64,000 nt of DNA from Nocardia sp. BSTN01 (GCF_015354405.1 NZ_JADKYP010000018.1:1-64000), one strand, 5' to 3'. Positions 36,130 through 45,869 are shown, numbered from the stretch's first letter. Notes: generated by a model not told the origin, from the sequence alone. Translations and numbers: made by a program.

Positions 36130-36729
36130 CTACTTGGTGGTCACCGTGGTCTGCCGGTCGGCGGAATTCCAGGTGATCGTGCCGCCGGTGAAGTCGCTCT
36201 CCTTACCGGTCGGGTTGTCCTTCTCGTCGCTGGTCGGATAGCCGAGTTTGCCGTTCACGCCGCCGTTGTTCTCCCACGCCGTGCGGATGTCACCCCACAC
36301 CACGTGGGCGTCGGTCTGCTCGCTCCAGCAGATCGCACCGCCGGCGAACTCCTGACAGGAACCGCCGTTGGGGCCCTGCACCGATGCGCCGGTGGGCTCA
36401 CCGAGCGGGCTCTGCACACCGCCCATGTCGGTGTACTTGGTGAGGATGTGGCCGGAAACCGCGATCTCCTGGCCGTTCTGGGTCGCGATCTTGGTTTCCG
36501 AGGCCGCGGGATTGCCCGGCGACGTCTCGCCCGGCGAGGTGGTTCCCGGAGCCATCGTGCCGGTGGTTTGCGTGGCCATCGCACCGGTGGTCTCGGTCAT
36601 GCCGGCGTGGGTGGTGGTGCCCGAGCTGTTGCTGTCGTTGTCGTCGTTGCTGCAGGCGGCGGTGAACAGCAGCGCCGTCCCGGCGAAGGCCATCACGACG
36701 GCGGCGGAACGTCGAGCGAAGTGGTGCAT
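36130..36729 (-). CDS. LGFP-repeat lipoprotein
   Basis: A 199-residue secreted lipoprotein. The signal peptide RRSAAVVMAFAGTALLFTAAC ends in the lipobox TAAC. A Thr/Gly/Ser-rich linker (residues about 25-80) follows, and then two LGFP repeats (LTKYTDMGGVQSPLGEPTGA and GGVNGKLGYPTSDEK). LGFP repeats occur in corynebacterial cell-wall proteins and are thought to bind arabinogalactan or mycolate layers. ATG at 36729 is chosen because GAGAGG lies six bases upstream. Another ATG is six bases upstream but abuts that site. Confidence 0.85.
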   Translation of the reverse strand: MHHFARRSAAVVMAFAGTALLFTAACSNDDNDSNSSGTTTHAGMTETTGAMATQTTGTMAPGTTSPGETSPGNPAASETKIATQNGQEIAVSGHILTKYTDMGGVQSPLGEPTGASVQGPNGGSCQEFAGGAICWSEQTDAHVVWGDIRTAWENNGGVNGKLGYPTSDEKDNPTGKESDFTGGTITWNSADRQTTVTTK

Positions 36730-36929
36730 GTTCATCCTCTCGGAAGGTGCGGGCCGGCAGCGCCGCGGCGGCGGCACCACCCACCAACAGGCCAGCGCTC
36801 GGCAATAGTCCGGCGAACCTATCTGAAACGCCGACGACCACGTCGAGCAGGGTTCTTGCGGAAATATACCCGCCGCTTTGTGAGCTGAACCATATTCCGA
36901 ATGTTTGCTGGGACACACCTTTTGCCGCC

Positions 36930-36962
36930 GAGGCGGTAGCGGAACATGTCCGCTACCGCCTC
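36930..36962 (-). terminator. Strong hairpin downstream of phoH
   Basis: Perfect 14-bp stem GAGGCGGTAGCGGA / TCCGCTACCGCCTC with a 5-nt loop ACATG, 24 bp past the phoH stop codon. Confidence 0.8.
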
Positions 36963-36985
36963 GGGGTTTCGCTCGGCCGGCCGCC

Positions 36986-38365
36986 TCAGGCGTTCGGCCC
37001 GTACTCCTCCAGCATCTCGGTGACCAGCGCCGCGATCGGCGAGCGCTCGCTGCGGGTCAGGGTGACGTGGGCGAAAAGCGGGTGGCCCTTGAGCTTTTCG
37101 ATCACCGCCGCGACACCGTCGTGGCGGCCGACCCGCAGGTTGTCGCGCTGAGCGACGTCGTGGGTGAGCACCACCCGCGACCCGCTGCCCAACCGGCTGA
37201 GCACCGTGAGCAGCACATTGCGTTCCAGCGACTGCGCCTCGTCCACGATCACGAACGAATCGTGCAGCGACCGGCCGCGAATGTGGGTGAGCGGCAAGAC
37301 CTCCAGCATGCCGCGGGAGAGCACCTCCTCCATCACCTCCGGGCTCGCCAGGCCGTCGAGGGTGTCGAAGACCGCCTGGGCCCACGGGCCCATCTTCTCG
37401 CTCTCACTGCCCGGCAGATAACCCAGCTCCTGGCCGCCCACCGCGTACAGCGGCCGGAAGACCACCACCTTGCGCTGAGAACGCCGTTCCAGCACCGCTT
37501 CCAGGCCCGCGGTGAGCGCCAGCGCCGACTTGCCGGTACCGGCCTTACCTCCCAGCGAGACGATGCCCACACTCTCGTCCAGCAGCAGATCGAGGGCGAT
37601 GCGCTGTTCGGCCGAACGGCCGTGCAGACCGAAGGCCTCCCGATCGCCGCGCACCAGCTGGACCCGCTTGTCCGCGGTCACCCGCGCCAGCGCGCTACCG
37701 TTGGCGCCGAGCAGCCGAATCCCGGTGTGGCAGGGCAGGTCCCGGGCCTCGTCCAGATCGATGACCGACTCGGCGTAGAGCCGGTCGACGCAGTCGGCGC
37801 CGACCTCGAGTTCGGCCATCCCGGTCCAGCCGGAGATCACCACGTCCTGGGCGTGGTATTCCTCGGCGGGCAGGCCCACCGCGCCCGCCTTCACCCGCAG
37901 CGGAATGTCCTTGGACACCAGCACTACTCGCTGCCCGTCGGCGGCGAGGTTGAGCGCGCAGGCGAGGATGCGGGAATCGTTGGTGTCGGTGCGGAACCCG
38001 ACCGGAAGCACCTCCGGGTCGGTGTGATTCAACTCCACCTGCAGCGTGCCGCCCTCGGTCCCGATCGGGACCCGCAGGTCCAACCGGCCGAATTCCAAAC
38101 GCAGGTCGTCGAGATTGCGCAGGGCTTCGCGGGCGAACCAGCCGAGTTCGTGATGGTGCCGTTTGGCCTCCAGTTCGCTGATGACCACCAGCGGTAACAC
38201 CACGTGATGTTCACCGAAACGCGTCATGGCCCAGGGGTCGGACAACAACACGGAGGTGTCGATCACGAAGGATTTGCGGGGCGAGGTGCCGGCTCCCTTT
38301 CCGGAGCCTCCGCTCTTGTCGGAGCGGGCTTTCGAGGGAGCGATGACGGAGCGTGCATCAGTCAC
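36986..38365 (-). CDS. phoH2: PhoH family protein with N-terminal PIN domain
   Basis: A 459-residue PIN-PhoH fusion of the PhoH2 type. Residues about 30-170 form the PIN ribonuclease domain with conserved acids ([45 protein letters not shown]). The C-terminal PhoH ATPase has Walker [14 protein letters not shown] and Walker [14 protein letters not shown]. Mycobacterial PhoH2 unwinds and cleaves RNA in a sequence-dependent way. GTG at 38365 is chosen because AAAGGAG lies six bases upstream, and the ATG at 38392 has no site. A structured leader precedes it, and no VapB-like antitoxin gene is visible upstream. Confidence 0.94.
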   Translation of the reverse strand: MTDARSVIAPSKARSDKSGGSGKGAGTSPRKSFVIDTSVLLSDPWAMTRFGEHHVVLPLVVISELEAKRHHHELGWFAREALRNLDDLRLEFGRLDLRVPIGTEGGTLQVELNHTDPEVLPVGFRTDTNDSRILACALNLAADGQRVVLVSKDIPLRVKAGAVGLPAEEYHAQDVVISGWTGMAELEVGADCVDRLYAESVIDLDEARDLPCHTGIRLLGANGSALARVTADKRVQLVRGDREAFGLHGRSAEQRIALDLLLDESVGIVSLGGKAGTGKSALALTAGLEAVLERRSQRKVVVFRPLYAVGGQELGYLPGSESEKMGPWAQAVFDTLDGLASPEVMEEVLSRGMLEVLPLTHIRGRSLHDSFVIVDEAQSLERNVLLTVLSRLGSGSRVVLTHDVAQRDNLRVGRHDGVAAVIEKLKGHPLFAHVTLTRSERSPIAALVTEMLEEYGPNA

Positions 38366-38429
38366 GGTGGGCTCCTTTGTTGTCCGTGCCATACCCGCAC
38401 GGACGTTCTCGCTGGGCCGGTCCGCCCTG

Positions 38430-38471
38430 GGGTCAAACGACCCGAGGGCCGGGTACCGGCCCTCTCGTACT
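38430..38471 (-). promoter_or_regulatory. Structured 5' leader of phoH with two hairpins
   Basis: On the minus strand the putative leader contains two adjacent stem-loops: a perfect 9-bp stem GAGGGCCGG-TAC-CCGGCCCTC and then GGGTC-GTTT-GACCC. The first begins with AGTACGAGAGGGCCGG, which matches the sarcin-ricin loop of 23S rRNA (AGUACGAGAGGACCGG) at 15 of 16 positions. The leader lies 65-106 bases upstream of the GTG start. Transcription through it is inferred, not shown. Confidence 0.45.
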
Positions 38472-38667
38472 GAGTTGCTCAGCCACGATCAGAACCTCCC
38501 GGACGAGCCACAACGACGCGGCTCGCACTTCGACGGTACTGCGATTTCGCGATTCCGGCTCCCGAGATGACAGGCGTGTCGATGAATAGGTAGTGAACGC
38601 CGACCGGTAGCTATCGGTCAGCTACGGAGTTGCCCGGCTGGTCGGCGGAACCGGCTAGAGTCGCTAC

Positions 38668-38940
38668 ATGAGCGATGTGGCAGAGCTGGAGAAGCTGTCG
38701 TCGAAGGAACTCCACGACCGCGCGGTCAAACACGCCGTCCGGCACGGCGACGTCAAGTTCCTGTGGCGGCTGCTGGAGCAGATTCCGGCGGCGGCGGCGG
38801 CCACCGGGAACATCGGCGAGAGCGAGGCGGACATCAAATACGTGCTGCCGATGCTCGACGACTACGTGCACGCGGGTGAGGGCAAGATCGCCGAGGCGTT
38901 GCGGCCGTTGTACATCGAATATCTGAGCACCCGCGCCTGA
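38668..38940 (+). CDS. Conserved hypothetical small helical protein
   Basis: A 90-residue protein with a mainly helical sequence: VAELEKLSSKELHDRAVKHA, VKFLWRLLEQIPAAAAATG and ADIKYVLPMLDDYVHAGEGK. Third codon positions are strongly G/C, so the gene is real. It is divergent from phoH and convergent with glyA. No family with known function is recognised. Composition suggests a soluble cytoplasmic protein without metal-binding residues. Confidence 0.75.
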   Translation: MSDVAELEKLSSKELHDRAVKHAVRHGDVKFLWRLLEQIPAAAAATGNIGESEADIKYVLPMLDDYVHAGEGKIAEALRPLYIEYLSTRA

Positions 38941-39026
38941 CCGCTCCCGGGCCGGCCGGCGCACGCCGCGGGCGCTGGCCCGCGCCGCCGGGAAGCGAAA
39001 AGCTCACCCGCACAGGGTGACTGACA

Positions 39027-39065
39027 GATCGACCCCGGCGGCCTGGTCGGCTACCGGGGTCGATC
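39027..39065 (-). terminator. Hairpin downstream of glyA
   Basis: Perfect 12-bp stem GATCGACCCCGG / CCGGGGTCGATC with a 15-nt loop, 18 bp past the glyA stop codon. Confidence 0.75.
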
Positions 39066-39082
39066 GCGCTGCGGGGCTCTGC

Positions 39083-40387
39083 TCAGCCGAGCAGCTTCCA
39101 GTCCTCCAGGCCGTCGTAGAGCGGGAAGTCCTGGGCCAGCTTGGACACTCGCGCGCGCAGGGCCGCGAGGTCGGCGTTGCCCGCCAGCGCGGTGGCGATG
39201 ATGTCGGACACCTCGGCGAATTCGGTGTCGCCGAAGCCGCGGGTGGCCAGCGCGGCCGTGCCGATGCGCAGGCCGGAGGTGACCATCGGCGGGCGCGGGT
39301 CGAACGGAACGGCGTTGCGGTTCACCGTGATTCCGACTTCGTGCAGCAGATCCTCCCCCTGCTGGCCGTCCATCTGCGAGTTGCGCAGATCCACGAGCAC
39401 CAGGTGCACATCGGTGCCGCCGGTCAGCACGGTGACGCCGTTACCGGCGACATCGGCGGCGGTCAGGCGCTCGGCCAGGATCTTGGCACCGGACAGGGTG
39501 CGCTCCTGGCGCTGCTTGAACTCCTCGGTGCCGGCGATCTTGAAGGCGGCGGCCTTCGCGGCGATCACGTGCATGAGCGGACCGCCCTGCTGGCCCGGGA
39601 ACACGGCGCTGTTGAGCTTCTTCGCGTATTCCTGCTTGGCCAGGATCAGACCCGAACGCGGACCGCCGAGGGTCTTGTGCACGGTCGAGGACACCACATC
39701 CGCGTGCGGCACCGGCGAGGGGTGCAGACCGGCGGCGACCAGACCGGCGAAATGCGCCATGTCGACCCAGAGGTAGGCGCCCACCTCGTCGGCGATCTCG
39801 CGGAACGCCGCGAAGTCCAGGTGGCGCGGGTAGGCCGACCAGCCGGCCACGATCACCTTCGGCCGGACCTCGCGCGCCTGCTTGCGCAGCTCGTCCATGT
39901 CGACGCGGTGGTCTTCCTTGCTCACCCCGTAGGCGTGCACCTCGTAGAGCTTGCCGGAGAAGTTGAGCCGCATGCCGTGGGTGAGGTGACCGCCGTGCGC
40001 CAGATCCAGGCCGAGCAGTTTCTCGCCCGGATTCATCAGCGACATCAGCACCGCGGCGTTGGCCTGTGCGCCCGAATGCGGCTGCACGTTGGCGAATTCG
40101 GCGCCGAACAACTCCTTGACCCGCTCGCGCGCGAGGTTCTCCACGACGTCGACGTGCTCACAACCGCCGTAGTAGCGGCGACCGGGATAGCCCTCGGCGT
40201 ATTTGTTGGTCAGCACGCTGCCCTGCGCCTGCAGCACCGCGCGCGGCACGAAGTTCTCGGAGGCGATCATCTCGAGGGTGTCGCGCTCACGGGCGAGTTC
40301 GCCCGCCATCGCGGCGGCGAGCTCGGGGTCGAGATCGGCGAGCGACTGGGTGTTGACAGAGGGGGCGGTCGTCTGGGTCACGCGCAC
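39083..40387 (-). CDS. glyA: Serine hydroxymethyltransferase
   Basis: A 434-residue PLP enzyme interconverting serine and glycine and loading one-carbon units on tetrahydrofolate. It shows the N-terminal [54 protein letters not shown], and the PLP lysine in [14 protein letters not shown] (Lys238). The start is GTG at 40387, with a second GTG two codons later. It is preceded by a 540-bp largely non-coding region and followed by a clear terminator, so it is transcribed alone. Confidence 0.97.
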   Translation of the reverse strand: MRVTQTTAPSVNTQSLADLDPELAAAMAGELARERDTLEMIASENFVPRAVLQAQGSVLTNKYAEGYPGRRYYGGCEHVDVVENLARERVKELFGAEFANVQPHSGAQANAAVLMSLMNPGEKLLGLDLAHGGHLTHGMRLNFSGKLYEVHAYGVSKEDHRVDMDELRKQAREVRPKVIVAGWSAYPRHLDFAAFREIADEVGAYLWVDMAHFAGLVAAGLHPSPVPHADVVSSTVHKTLGGPRSGLILAKQEYAKKLNSAVFPGQQGGPLMHVIAAKAAAFKIAGTEEFKQRQERTLSGAKILAERLTAADVAGNGVTVLTGGTDVHLVLVDLRNSQMDGQQGEDLLHEVGITVNRNAVPFDPRPPMVTSGLRIGTAALATRGFGDTEFAEVSDIIATALAGNADLAALRARVSKLAQDFPLYDGLEDWKLLG

Positions 40388-40601
40388 AGTCTATGTGGTG
40401 GTCCCCGGCCGCTCCGTCGTGGCCCGCAAGGGCGCCGGGCGCGACGACCTCGATACCCGCCCGGACGTGATAGCGACTGCACACCGGCCGTTGCGCCCCG
40501 ATAATTCGGGGCTGCCCGCTTCGTAAAAAAGGCGTAACATTCGCCGCGCTGTCGACGACTGTGACAGCGTCATCGACTCATTCGATCAATCAGGGGTTCA
40601 C

Positions 40602-40721
40602 ATGCTGTTTTTCACCGCGGGTACCGGTAACTCGATTCAAGACATGCTTTTCGCGATCCTGAAGTCCGCCTGCACCATCTCCTCCGGCGGCAACGCCGGT
40701 TGCGCGGGCTGGGGGGCGTAG
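40602..40721 (+). CDS. Candidate 39-residue peptide gene
   Basis: In the gap 40388-40937 an ATG preceded by AGGGG with 6-nt spacing opens a 39-codon frame ending TAG. The peptide has a hydrophobic first half (SIQDMLFAILKSACTI) and a Ser/Gly/Cys-rich second half (SSGGNAGCAGWGA) with two cysteines ten residues apart. About 82% of codons end in G or C. No family is recognised, and no modification enzyme or transporter gene lies next to it. It could be a small membrane-active or modified peptide, or a chance frame. The rest of the gap shows nothing convincing. Confidence 0.35.
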   Translation: MLFFTAGTGNSIQDMLFAILKSACTISSGGNAGCAGWGA

Positions 40722-40937
40722 TAACGCCGATACCCTTCGGCCGGGTTCGCGAGTCGGGGCGCGAATCCGGTCGGTGCTCGAAACCGGAATTCCGGCGAAT
40801 CGATCGATAGCCCCGAATCGGATGGTGCGATACCGATTACTGTCGCCATTGTTTGCGGAGCTAACTATTTCCGCGTACGGACATCGCCGCCGAATGTTCG
40901 CAGCCGAATATTCCTCGAAACTCGTCCGGCGCGTTCC

Positions 40938-42134
40938 TCACATCCTGCGCAGCGCCGCCGGGGTCAGCGGCTCGTCGAGGAGCCGACCGAAGCGCTCCAC
41001 CCGATCGCCGGCGTCGACCGCGCGATCCAGCCACCCGCCCAGCAGGCGATACCCCTCCACATAGGTGCTGATGTAGGCCCGCCACAGCGGCGAGGACAGG
41101 AAGCGCAGGGACTGCCGCGCGCGTTCGGGCGTGGTCAGACTCCAGCGCTGCAGGAATTCGGCGACCTCGTCGGCGCTGCGACCGCGATCGTGCAGCAACA
41201 GCGCCGCATCCTGGCGGACCGCGAGCAGTTTCGCCGAGGCATTCGAGAGTCGTTGTGCGCGTTCGCCGTCGAATCGCAGACCGAGGTCGGCATAGATTTC
41301 CTGCGCCCAGATTCCCCAGTCCGGCCCGACGATCGATTTCAGCGCCAGGTCCGCCAGCCCTTCGGCCATCAGGCATTGCGGCGTGTTCACCACGAACAGC
41401 GTCTGTTCGTCCTGTCCGGCCGCGACCAGCCCCGCCTCTTTACGGCAGTGTTCGGTGTGGTGGCCCGGATACGCCTCGTGCGCGATCAGCGCCGGCAGCT
41501 GCGCCATATGTTGTTTGAGATCGGAGTTGATCGCGACCCGGGATCGGAAATTACCGAGGTAGTAATTGAACCCCGACCACGGTTTGTCGCCGACGATCTC
41601 GTATTCCACCTGCTCGTGATCCGGCAGCGGATAGCGTTCACGCACCAACTCGCGCAGCGCGCCCGAGAATGCCTGCACACATTCGGTGAGGCGGTGCGGC
41701 GGAATCTCGTCGGCGCGCCGATGCGCGGTCATCCGGTCCAGCAGCGGGCCGTCACCGGCCAGCACCTCGTCGAGGTGCCGATGCGCGTCCCGGTAGTCCT
41801 CGACGTCGCCGAGGGCGATGTCGACGTCGAAATAGGACCGCACCTCGTCGATGAAGGAGATGTCGTCGCCGGCGAACTTGCGCCCCGAGCACTCGAGCGC
41901 CCGCAGATGTGCCTCGAGGAATTCGGTGCGCTGCTCGCTCAGCCCGGCCTCGGGCAGTTCCTTGCGCAGGGCCGCCGCCCGGTCCGCCAGCTCACGCGGC
42001 TGCGGCGTGGGGGCCGACTCCACGGTTCGGCGCAGCGCGGGATCCCCGGTGTAGGCGTCGACGAAGCCCGGTTCCAAGCGGTCGAATGCCAGTCCCAGGC
42101 GCAGATATTCGGTGACGAGCGGGTGCGCAGCCAT
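40938..42134 (-). CDS. DUF885 family metallopeptidase-like protein
   Basis: A 398-residue DUF885 protein. The zinc-binding HEAYPGHHTEH motif is present near residue 205, with the third acidic ligand probably in AEGLADLAL further on. Flanking family segments are IVGDKPWSGFNYYLGNF and YISTYVEGYRLLGGWL. These enzymes are related to M32/M2-type peptidases, and substrates are mostly unknown. No signal peptide is seen, so it is likely cytoplasmic. ATG at 42134 is chosen because the upstream extension in the frame has no coding bias. It is shorter than typical DUF885 proteins of about 550 residues. Confidence 0.88.
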   Translation of the reverse strand: MAAHPLVTEYLRLGLAFDRLEPGFVDAYTGDPALRRTVESAPTPQPRELADRAAALRKELPEAGLSEQRTEFLEAHLRALECSGRKFAGDDISFIDEVRSYFDVDIALGDVEDYRDAHRHLDEVLAGDGPLLDRMTAHRRADEIPPHRLTECVQAFSGALRELVRERYPLPDHEQVEYEIVGDKPWSGFNYYLGNFRSRVAINSDLKQHMAQLPALIAHEAYPGHHTEHCRKEAGLVAAGQDEQTLFVVNTPQCLMAEGLADLALKSIVGPDWGIWAQEIYADLGLRFDGERAQRLSNASAKLLAVRQDAALLLHDRGRSADEVAEFLQRWSLTTPERARQSLRFLSSPLWRAYISTYVEGYRLLGGWLDRAVDAGDRVERFGRLLDEPLTPAALRRM

Positions 42135-42407
42135 GACATCCGACGATAGCCGCTTCCCCGTTCCCGGCGCCGTCCGCGACCGAAACCCGGCGGTGGCGAG
42201 ACATTTGTCACCCCGGGTTACCGGCCAGTAATAACACCCCGCGTTCGACACGGTATGCCCCCCGGGGAGAATTCGGCTATGCGAGGACTGTCGAGCGCAT
42301 TTCGCCGCGCCGGGCACGGCACAGGTTCACCGGTGACATCGTCACGGGTGGTGGCGCGCCCGCCCGGCGGGGGGACTCCGGACCGGGAGTGTGCGTAGGT
42401 GGGCCGG

Positions 42408-43331
42408 ATGAGCGAGCCGAGTCCGTATGTCGAATTCGATCGCAAGCAATGGCGCACCCTGCGTAAATCGACTCCGCTGATCCTCACCGAGGAAGAACTG
42501 ATCGGCCTGCGTGGTCTCGGCGAGCAGATCGATCTCGAAGAAGTCGCCGAGGTCTATCTGCCGCTGGCCCGGTTGATCCACCTCCAGGTCGCCGCCCGGC
42601 AGCGACTGTTCGCCGCGACCGCGACCTTCCTGGGTGAAACCCATCCCGACCATCAGGTGCCGTTCGTCATCGGTATCGCGGGCAGCGTGGCGGTCGGTAA
42701 ATCGACCACCGCTCGCGTCTTGCAGGCACTGCTCGCGCGCTGGGATCACCACCCGCGCGTCGATCTGGTGACCACCGACGGATTCCTCTATCCCACAGTC
42801 GAGCTCACCCGGCGCGGCATCATGCATCGCAAGGGTTTCCCGGAGAGCTACAACCGGCGCAAGCTGCTGCGTTTCGTCACCGAGGTGAAATCCGGTGCGC
42901 CCGAGGTGTGCGCGCCGATGTATTCGCATATCGCCTACGACATTCTGCCGGACGAGTTCCACTGCGTGCGCCAGCCCGACATCCTCATCATGGAGGGGCT
43001 CAACGTCCTGCAGACCGGGCCGCGACTGATGGTTTCGGACCTGTTCGACTTCTCGATCTACGTCGACGCGCGCATCGAGAACATCGAGCGATGGTATGTG
43101 GATCGTTTTCTCTCCCTGCGGAAAACGGCGTTCGCGGATCCGCAGTCGCATTTCCACCACTACGCGAAATTCAGCGATTCCGAGGCGACCATCGCCGCCC
43201 AGGAGATCTGGAACGCCACCAACCGGCCGAATCTGGTGGAGAACATCCTGCCGACCCGGCCGCGCGCGACCCTGGTGCTACGCAAGGACTCCGACCACAG
43301 CATCAACCGGATCCGGCTGCGCAAGCTCTGA
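42408..43331 (+). CDS. coaA: Pantothenate kinase, type I
   Basis: A 307-residue CoaA, first enzyme of coenzyme A synthesis, phosphorylating pantothenate. It has the Walker [30 protein letters not shown] with the catalytic Asp, [16 protein letters not shown], and [21 protein letters not shown] of the acyl-CoA inhibitor site. ATG at 42408 follows TAGGTGG, and a GTG nine bases upstream is the alternative. It is convergent with the downstream unknown gene with a 12-bp gap, so transcription ends quickly or overlaps. Confidence 0.96.
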   Translation: MSEPSPYVEFDRKQWRTLRKSTPLILTEEELIGLRGLGEQIDLEEVAEVYLPLARLIHLQVAARQRLFAATATFLGETHPDHQVPFVIGIAGSVAVGKSTTARVLQALLARWDHHPRVDLVTTDGFLYPTVELTRRGIMHRKGFPESYNRRKLLRFVTEVKSGAPEVCAPMYSHIAYDILPDEFHCVRQPDILIMEGLNVLQTGPRLMVSDLFDFSIYVDARIENIERWYVDRFLSLRKTAFADPQSHFHHYAKFSDSEATIAAQEIWNATNRPNLVENILPTRPRATLVLRKDSDHSINRIRLRKL

Positions 43332-43343
43332 TCCGGTTCCGCA

Positions 43344-43949
43344 TCACGCCGGCCAGGCCGCGTCGAGCCGGGCGGCGACGTCGATATCGCGAACGGCCGC
43401 GATATGCGGTTTGCGGATCTCGTTGGCCACATAGCGGGCGACGAACCGGCGGATCTCGTGGTCGACGCTGGCCAGCAGCCGCAGCAGTTGGCCCCGCCGG
43501 GTCGCGGTGGCCACATCGATGCGCACATCGCCGGGGTGCGGTTCGGCGATGTCGATGACGATCCGCAGCGGCGCCGCGGTGCGGACCGTCAGGTGGACGT
43601 GGACGAAGCCGGTGACCTCGAAGCGGTGACGATCGACGGCGAGATCCAGCAGCAGATCGATATCGAGCGGGATGGCGAGCTCGAAACCGACGACCTCGCC
43701 GACCGAGCGTTCCAGGACCGGTTCACCGAGCTGCACCTGCGCCGAGGCCTTCGCCAGATGCGCCGGGCCCACCCCGATCGGGCCGAAATCGAATGCACTA
43801 CCTGCCAATTGGGCGAAAACAGCGGCGATCCGCTGTTCGGAGGCGGCGTAGGCCACGAATCGCCGGCCGAATTCGGCATAGGTGACGTAGGGCACCGGCG
43901 TTCCGGCCACCTTGGTCGCACCGCCCGGCCCGGTCCGCATCTCGCTCAT
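43344..43949 (-). CDS. Conserved actinobacterial protein of unknown function
   Basis: A 201-residue protein with alternating hydrophobic beta-strand segments: VGFELAIPLDIDLLLDLAVD, FEVTGFVHVHLTVRTAAPLRIVIDIAEP, followed by a helical C-terminus RRFVARYVANEIRKPHIAAVRDIDVAARL. No signal peptide or catalytic motif is visible. The pattern could be a lipid- or ligand-binding sandwich, but this is only inference. ATG at 43949 is chosen over the ATG at 44009, whose extra residues lack coding bias. It lies between coaA and uppS. Confidence 0.7.
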   Translation of the reverse strand: MSEMRTGPGGATKVAGTPVPYVTYAEFGRRFVAYAASEQRIAAVFAQLAGSAFDFGPIGVGPAHLAKASAQVQLGEPVLERSVGEVVGFELAIPLDIDLLLDLAVDRHRFEVTGFVHVHLTVRTAAPLRIVIDIAEPHPGDVRIDVATATRRGQLLRLLASVDHEIRRFVARYVANEIRKPHIAAVRDIDVAARLDAAWPA

Positions 43950-44042
43950 GTTCGCGACGGTACGCGCGCGCGGCGCCGGATCGGGGGATGATCTTGCAAT
44001 GCAATACATCCTGCGCCGGGCCGTTATCTGCGGCCCGTCCGC

Positions 44043-44846
44043 TCACACCCCGTAACGGCGATGCCGCGCGGCGTAGTCACGCAGGGCGCGCAGGAAGTCG
44101 ACGCGGCGGAACTCCGGCCAGTAGGCCTCGGTGAACCAGATCTCGGAGTAGGCGCTCTGCCACAGCAGGAACCCCGAGAGCCGCTGCTCCCCCGAGGTGC
44201 GGATGACCAGATCCGGATCGGGCTGGCCCGAGGTGTAGAGATGCTGGCCGATGGCGTTGACCGTGATCGACTGCACCAGGTCCTCACCGGTCTCCCCGGC
44301 CGCGATCTCCTGCCGGACCAGCGAGCGCACCGCGTCGGCGATCTCCTGGCGGCCGCCGTAGCCGATGGCCACGTTCACGTGCACACCCGCGCGACCGTGC
44401 GTTTCGTCGGCCGCCTTCTCCATGCGGCGCGCGACGTCCTCGGGCAGGCCCTGCAGCGACCCGACGATCCGCACACCCCAGTTGTTCTCCGGTGCGGACA
44501 GTTCCTCGACCACATCGGTGATCACCTCGAACAGGGTTTCCAGTTCGTCGGCCGAGCGGCTGAGGTTTTCGGTCGAGAGCAGATACACCGTCACCATCTC
44601 GATGCCCTCGGCCTGGCACCAGCCGACCAGTTCGGCGATCTTCAGCGCACCGACCCGGTGGCCGTGGGTGACATCGGTGAAGCCGTTCTCCCGCGCCCAG
44701 CGGCGATTTCCGTCACAGACGACCGCGACGTGACGCGGATGCTGTTTGCCTGCCAGCTGTTTCGACAGCTGCGCCTCGTAGATGCGATAGGGCAGGTTGC
44801 GCACCTTACCGCTGAGCACCCGACTAGCAAGCTTCACGGCTGCCAA
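44043..44846 (-). CDS. Cis-prenyltransferase (UppS family, Rv1086-like)
   Basis: A 267-residue cis-prenyl diphosphate synthase. The catalytic Asp is in AVVCDGNRRWA (Asp45), followed by GHRVGALKIAELVGWC, YLLSTENLSRS, the PDLVIRTSGEQRLSGFLLWQSAYSEIWF block and a final WPEFRRVDFLRAL. By position and similarity it resembles the mycobacterial Rv1086 short-chain enzyme that makes Z,E-farnesyl diphosphate for decaprenyl phosphate synthesis. The long-chain family member is presumably elsewhere in the genome. It acts at the membrane surface, using IPP from the IspH pathway. Confidence 0.93.
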   Translation of the reverse strand: MAAVKLASRVLSGKVRNLPYRIYEAQLSKQLAGKQHPRHVAVVCDGNRRWARENGFTDVTHGHRVGALKIAELVGWCQAEGIEMVTVYLLSTENLSRSADELETLFEVITDVVEELSAPENNWGVRIVGSLQGLPEDVARRMEKAADETHGRAGVHVNVAIGYGGRQEIADAVRSLVRQEIAAGETGEDLVQSITVNAIGQHLYTSGQPDPDLVIRTSGEQRLSGFLLWQSAYSEIWFTEAYWPEFRRVDFLRALRDYAARHRRYGV

Positions 44847-45001
44847 CCTTATCCACCTCTCGCGTGCCGCCCGAGTTCTCCGCCAAATTCTGCTGCGCAG
44901 TGATGGCAGCGGACGCCACGATCAGTTCCCCGGTTCCGATCGACCCTATCGCGGCGGCGTCCGGCACGCGGAGCCTACTGCCGGTAGAGTGGCCGACGAA
45001 C

Positions 45002-45023
45002 TAACCTACGCAACCGTAGGTTA
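45002..45023. promoter_or_regulatory. Perfect inverted repeat upstream of hemolysin III gene
   Basis: TAACCTACG-CAAC-CGTAGGTTA: 9-bp arms and a 4-nt spacer, ending 15 bp before the GTG start and just upstream of its AGGAGG site. The form is typical of a TetR-type operator. It is also the only strongly AT-containing motif in this promoter region. Confidence 0.65.
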
Positions 45024-45038
45024 CTCAGGAGGTAACCA

Positions 45039-45764
45039 GTGACCGAATCGGTGAGCTCGGCAAATCCGGTCCTCGGGAAGGTGTCCGCGCTCGAGCATCT
45101 GGCCGAGGAGGGTCTGCGCACCCTGGCCGTCAAGCCGCGGATGCGCGGCTGGATCCACACCTACGCGGTCGGCGTCGCGGCGGTCGCCGTGGCCGTGCTG
45201 GTCGCGGCCGCGGCGACCGTGTCCGCCACCGCGGGCTGGTCGACACTGGTCTACGGCGTGACCGTCTGCGGCATCTTCGGCATCAGCGCGATCTACCACC
45301 GGGTGTCCTGGCAGTCCGCGCGCACCCGGATCCGCATGAAGCGCGCCGACCATTCGATGATCTTCCTGTTCATCGCCGGCAGCTACACACCGTTCGCCCT
45401 GCTGGGACTGCCCGGCCGCACCGGGCTCACCCTGCTGAGCGTGGTCTGGGCCGGCGCCGTGGCCGGGGTGGCGCTGAAAGTGCTGTGGCCGGCCGCGCCG
45501 CGCTGGGTCGGGGTGCCGCTGTATCTGCTGCTCGGCTGGGCCATCGTGCCGGTCGCGGCGACACTGACCCACAACGTGGGCGTCACGCCGATGGTGCTGC
45601 TGCTGATCGGCGGCATCGCCTACAGCGTGGGGGCGATCCTGTACGCCGCGAAATGGCCGAATCCGTGGCCGGAGGTCTTCGGACACCACGAATTCTTCCA
45701 TGCGGCAACGGTTCTCGCGGCCCTGTGCCATTACGTCGCGATCTGGCTGGTCGTATTCTCGTAG
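45039..45764 (+). CDS. Hemolysin III / PAQR family membrane protein
   Basis: A 241-residue seven-helix protein of the hemolysin III (TrhA/PAQR) family. The family motifs are [35 protein letters not shown], and the C-terminal [25 protein letters not shown], carrying the His residues that bind zinc in PAQR proteins. The role in membrane energetics or lipid homeostasis is inferred from the family. The GTG start follows the perfect site TCAGGAGGT. A palindrome overlaps the promoter region, so it is probably regulated. It sits divergently from uppS as in M. tuberculosis Rv1085c/Rv1086. Confidence 0.93.
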   Translation: MTESVSSANPVLGKVSALEHLAEEGLRTLAVKPRMRGWIHTYAVGVAAVAVAVLVAAAATVSATAGWSTLVYGVTVCGIFGISAIYHRVSWQSARTRIRMKRADHSMIFLFIAGSYTPFALLGLPGRTGLTLLSVVWAGAVAGVALKVLWPAAPRWVGVPLYLLLGWAIVPVAATLTHNVGVTPMVLLLIGGIAYSVGAILYAAKWPNPWPEVFGHHEFFHAATVLAALCHYVAIWLVVFS

Positions 45765-45869
45765 GGCAAGATCACCGGTAACCCGCCACGGCCACATGCG
45801 CGGGTTCTATGCTCGTTCGTGCTGAACGTCCGAAACCGGTAACACCGAACCACACCACTGCCAGGGGCT

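Noticed and set aside
38456-38471. Fragment of 23S rRNA suggested by AGTACGAGAGG
   Set aside because: Only 15-16 bases match and the surroundings do not resemble rRNA. Kept only as a possible leader mimic in the findings.
40637-40849. 70-codon minus-strand frame near glyA (SPEFRFRAPTGFAPRLANPA)
   Set aside because: Looks partly protein-like, but only about 71% of codons end in G/C, no ribosome site precedes the ATG, and it overlaps the better-supported plus-strand peptide. It remains possible.
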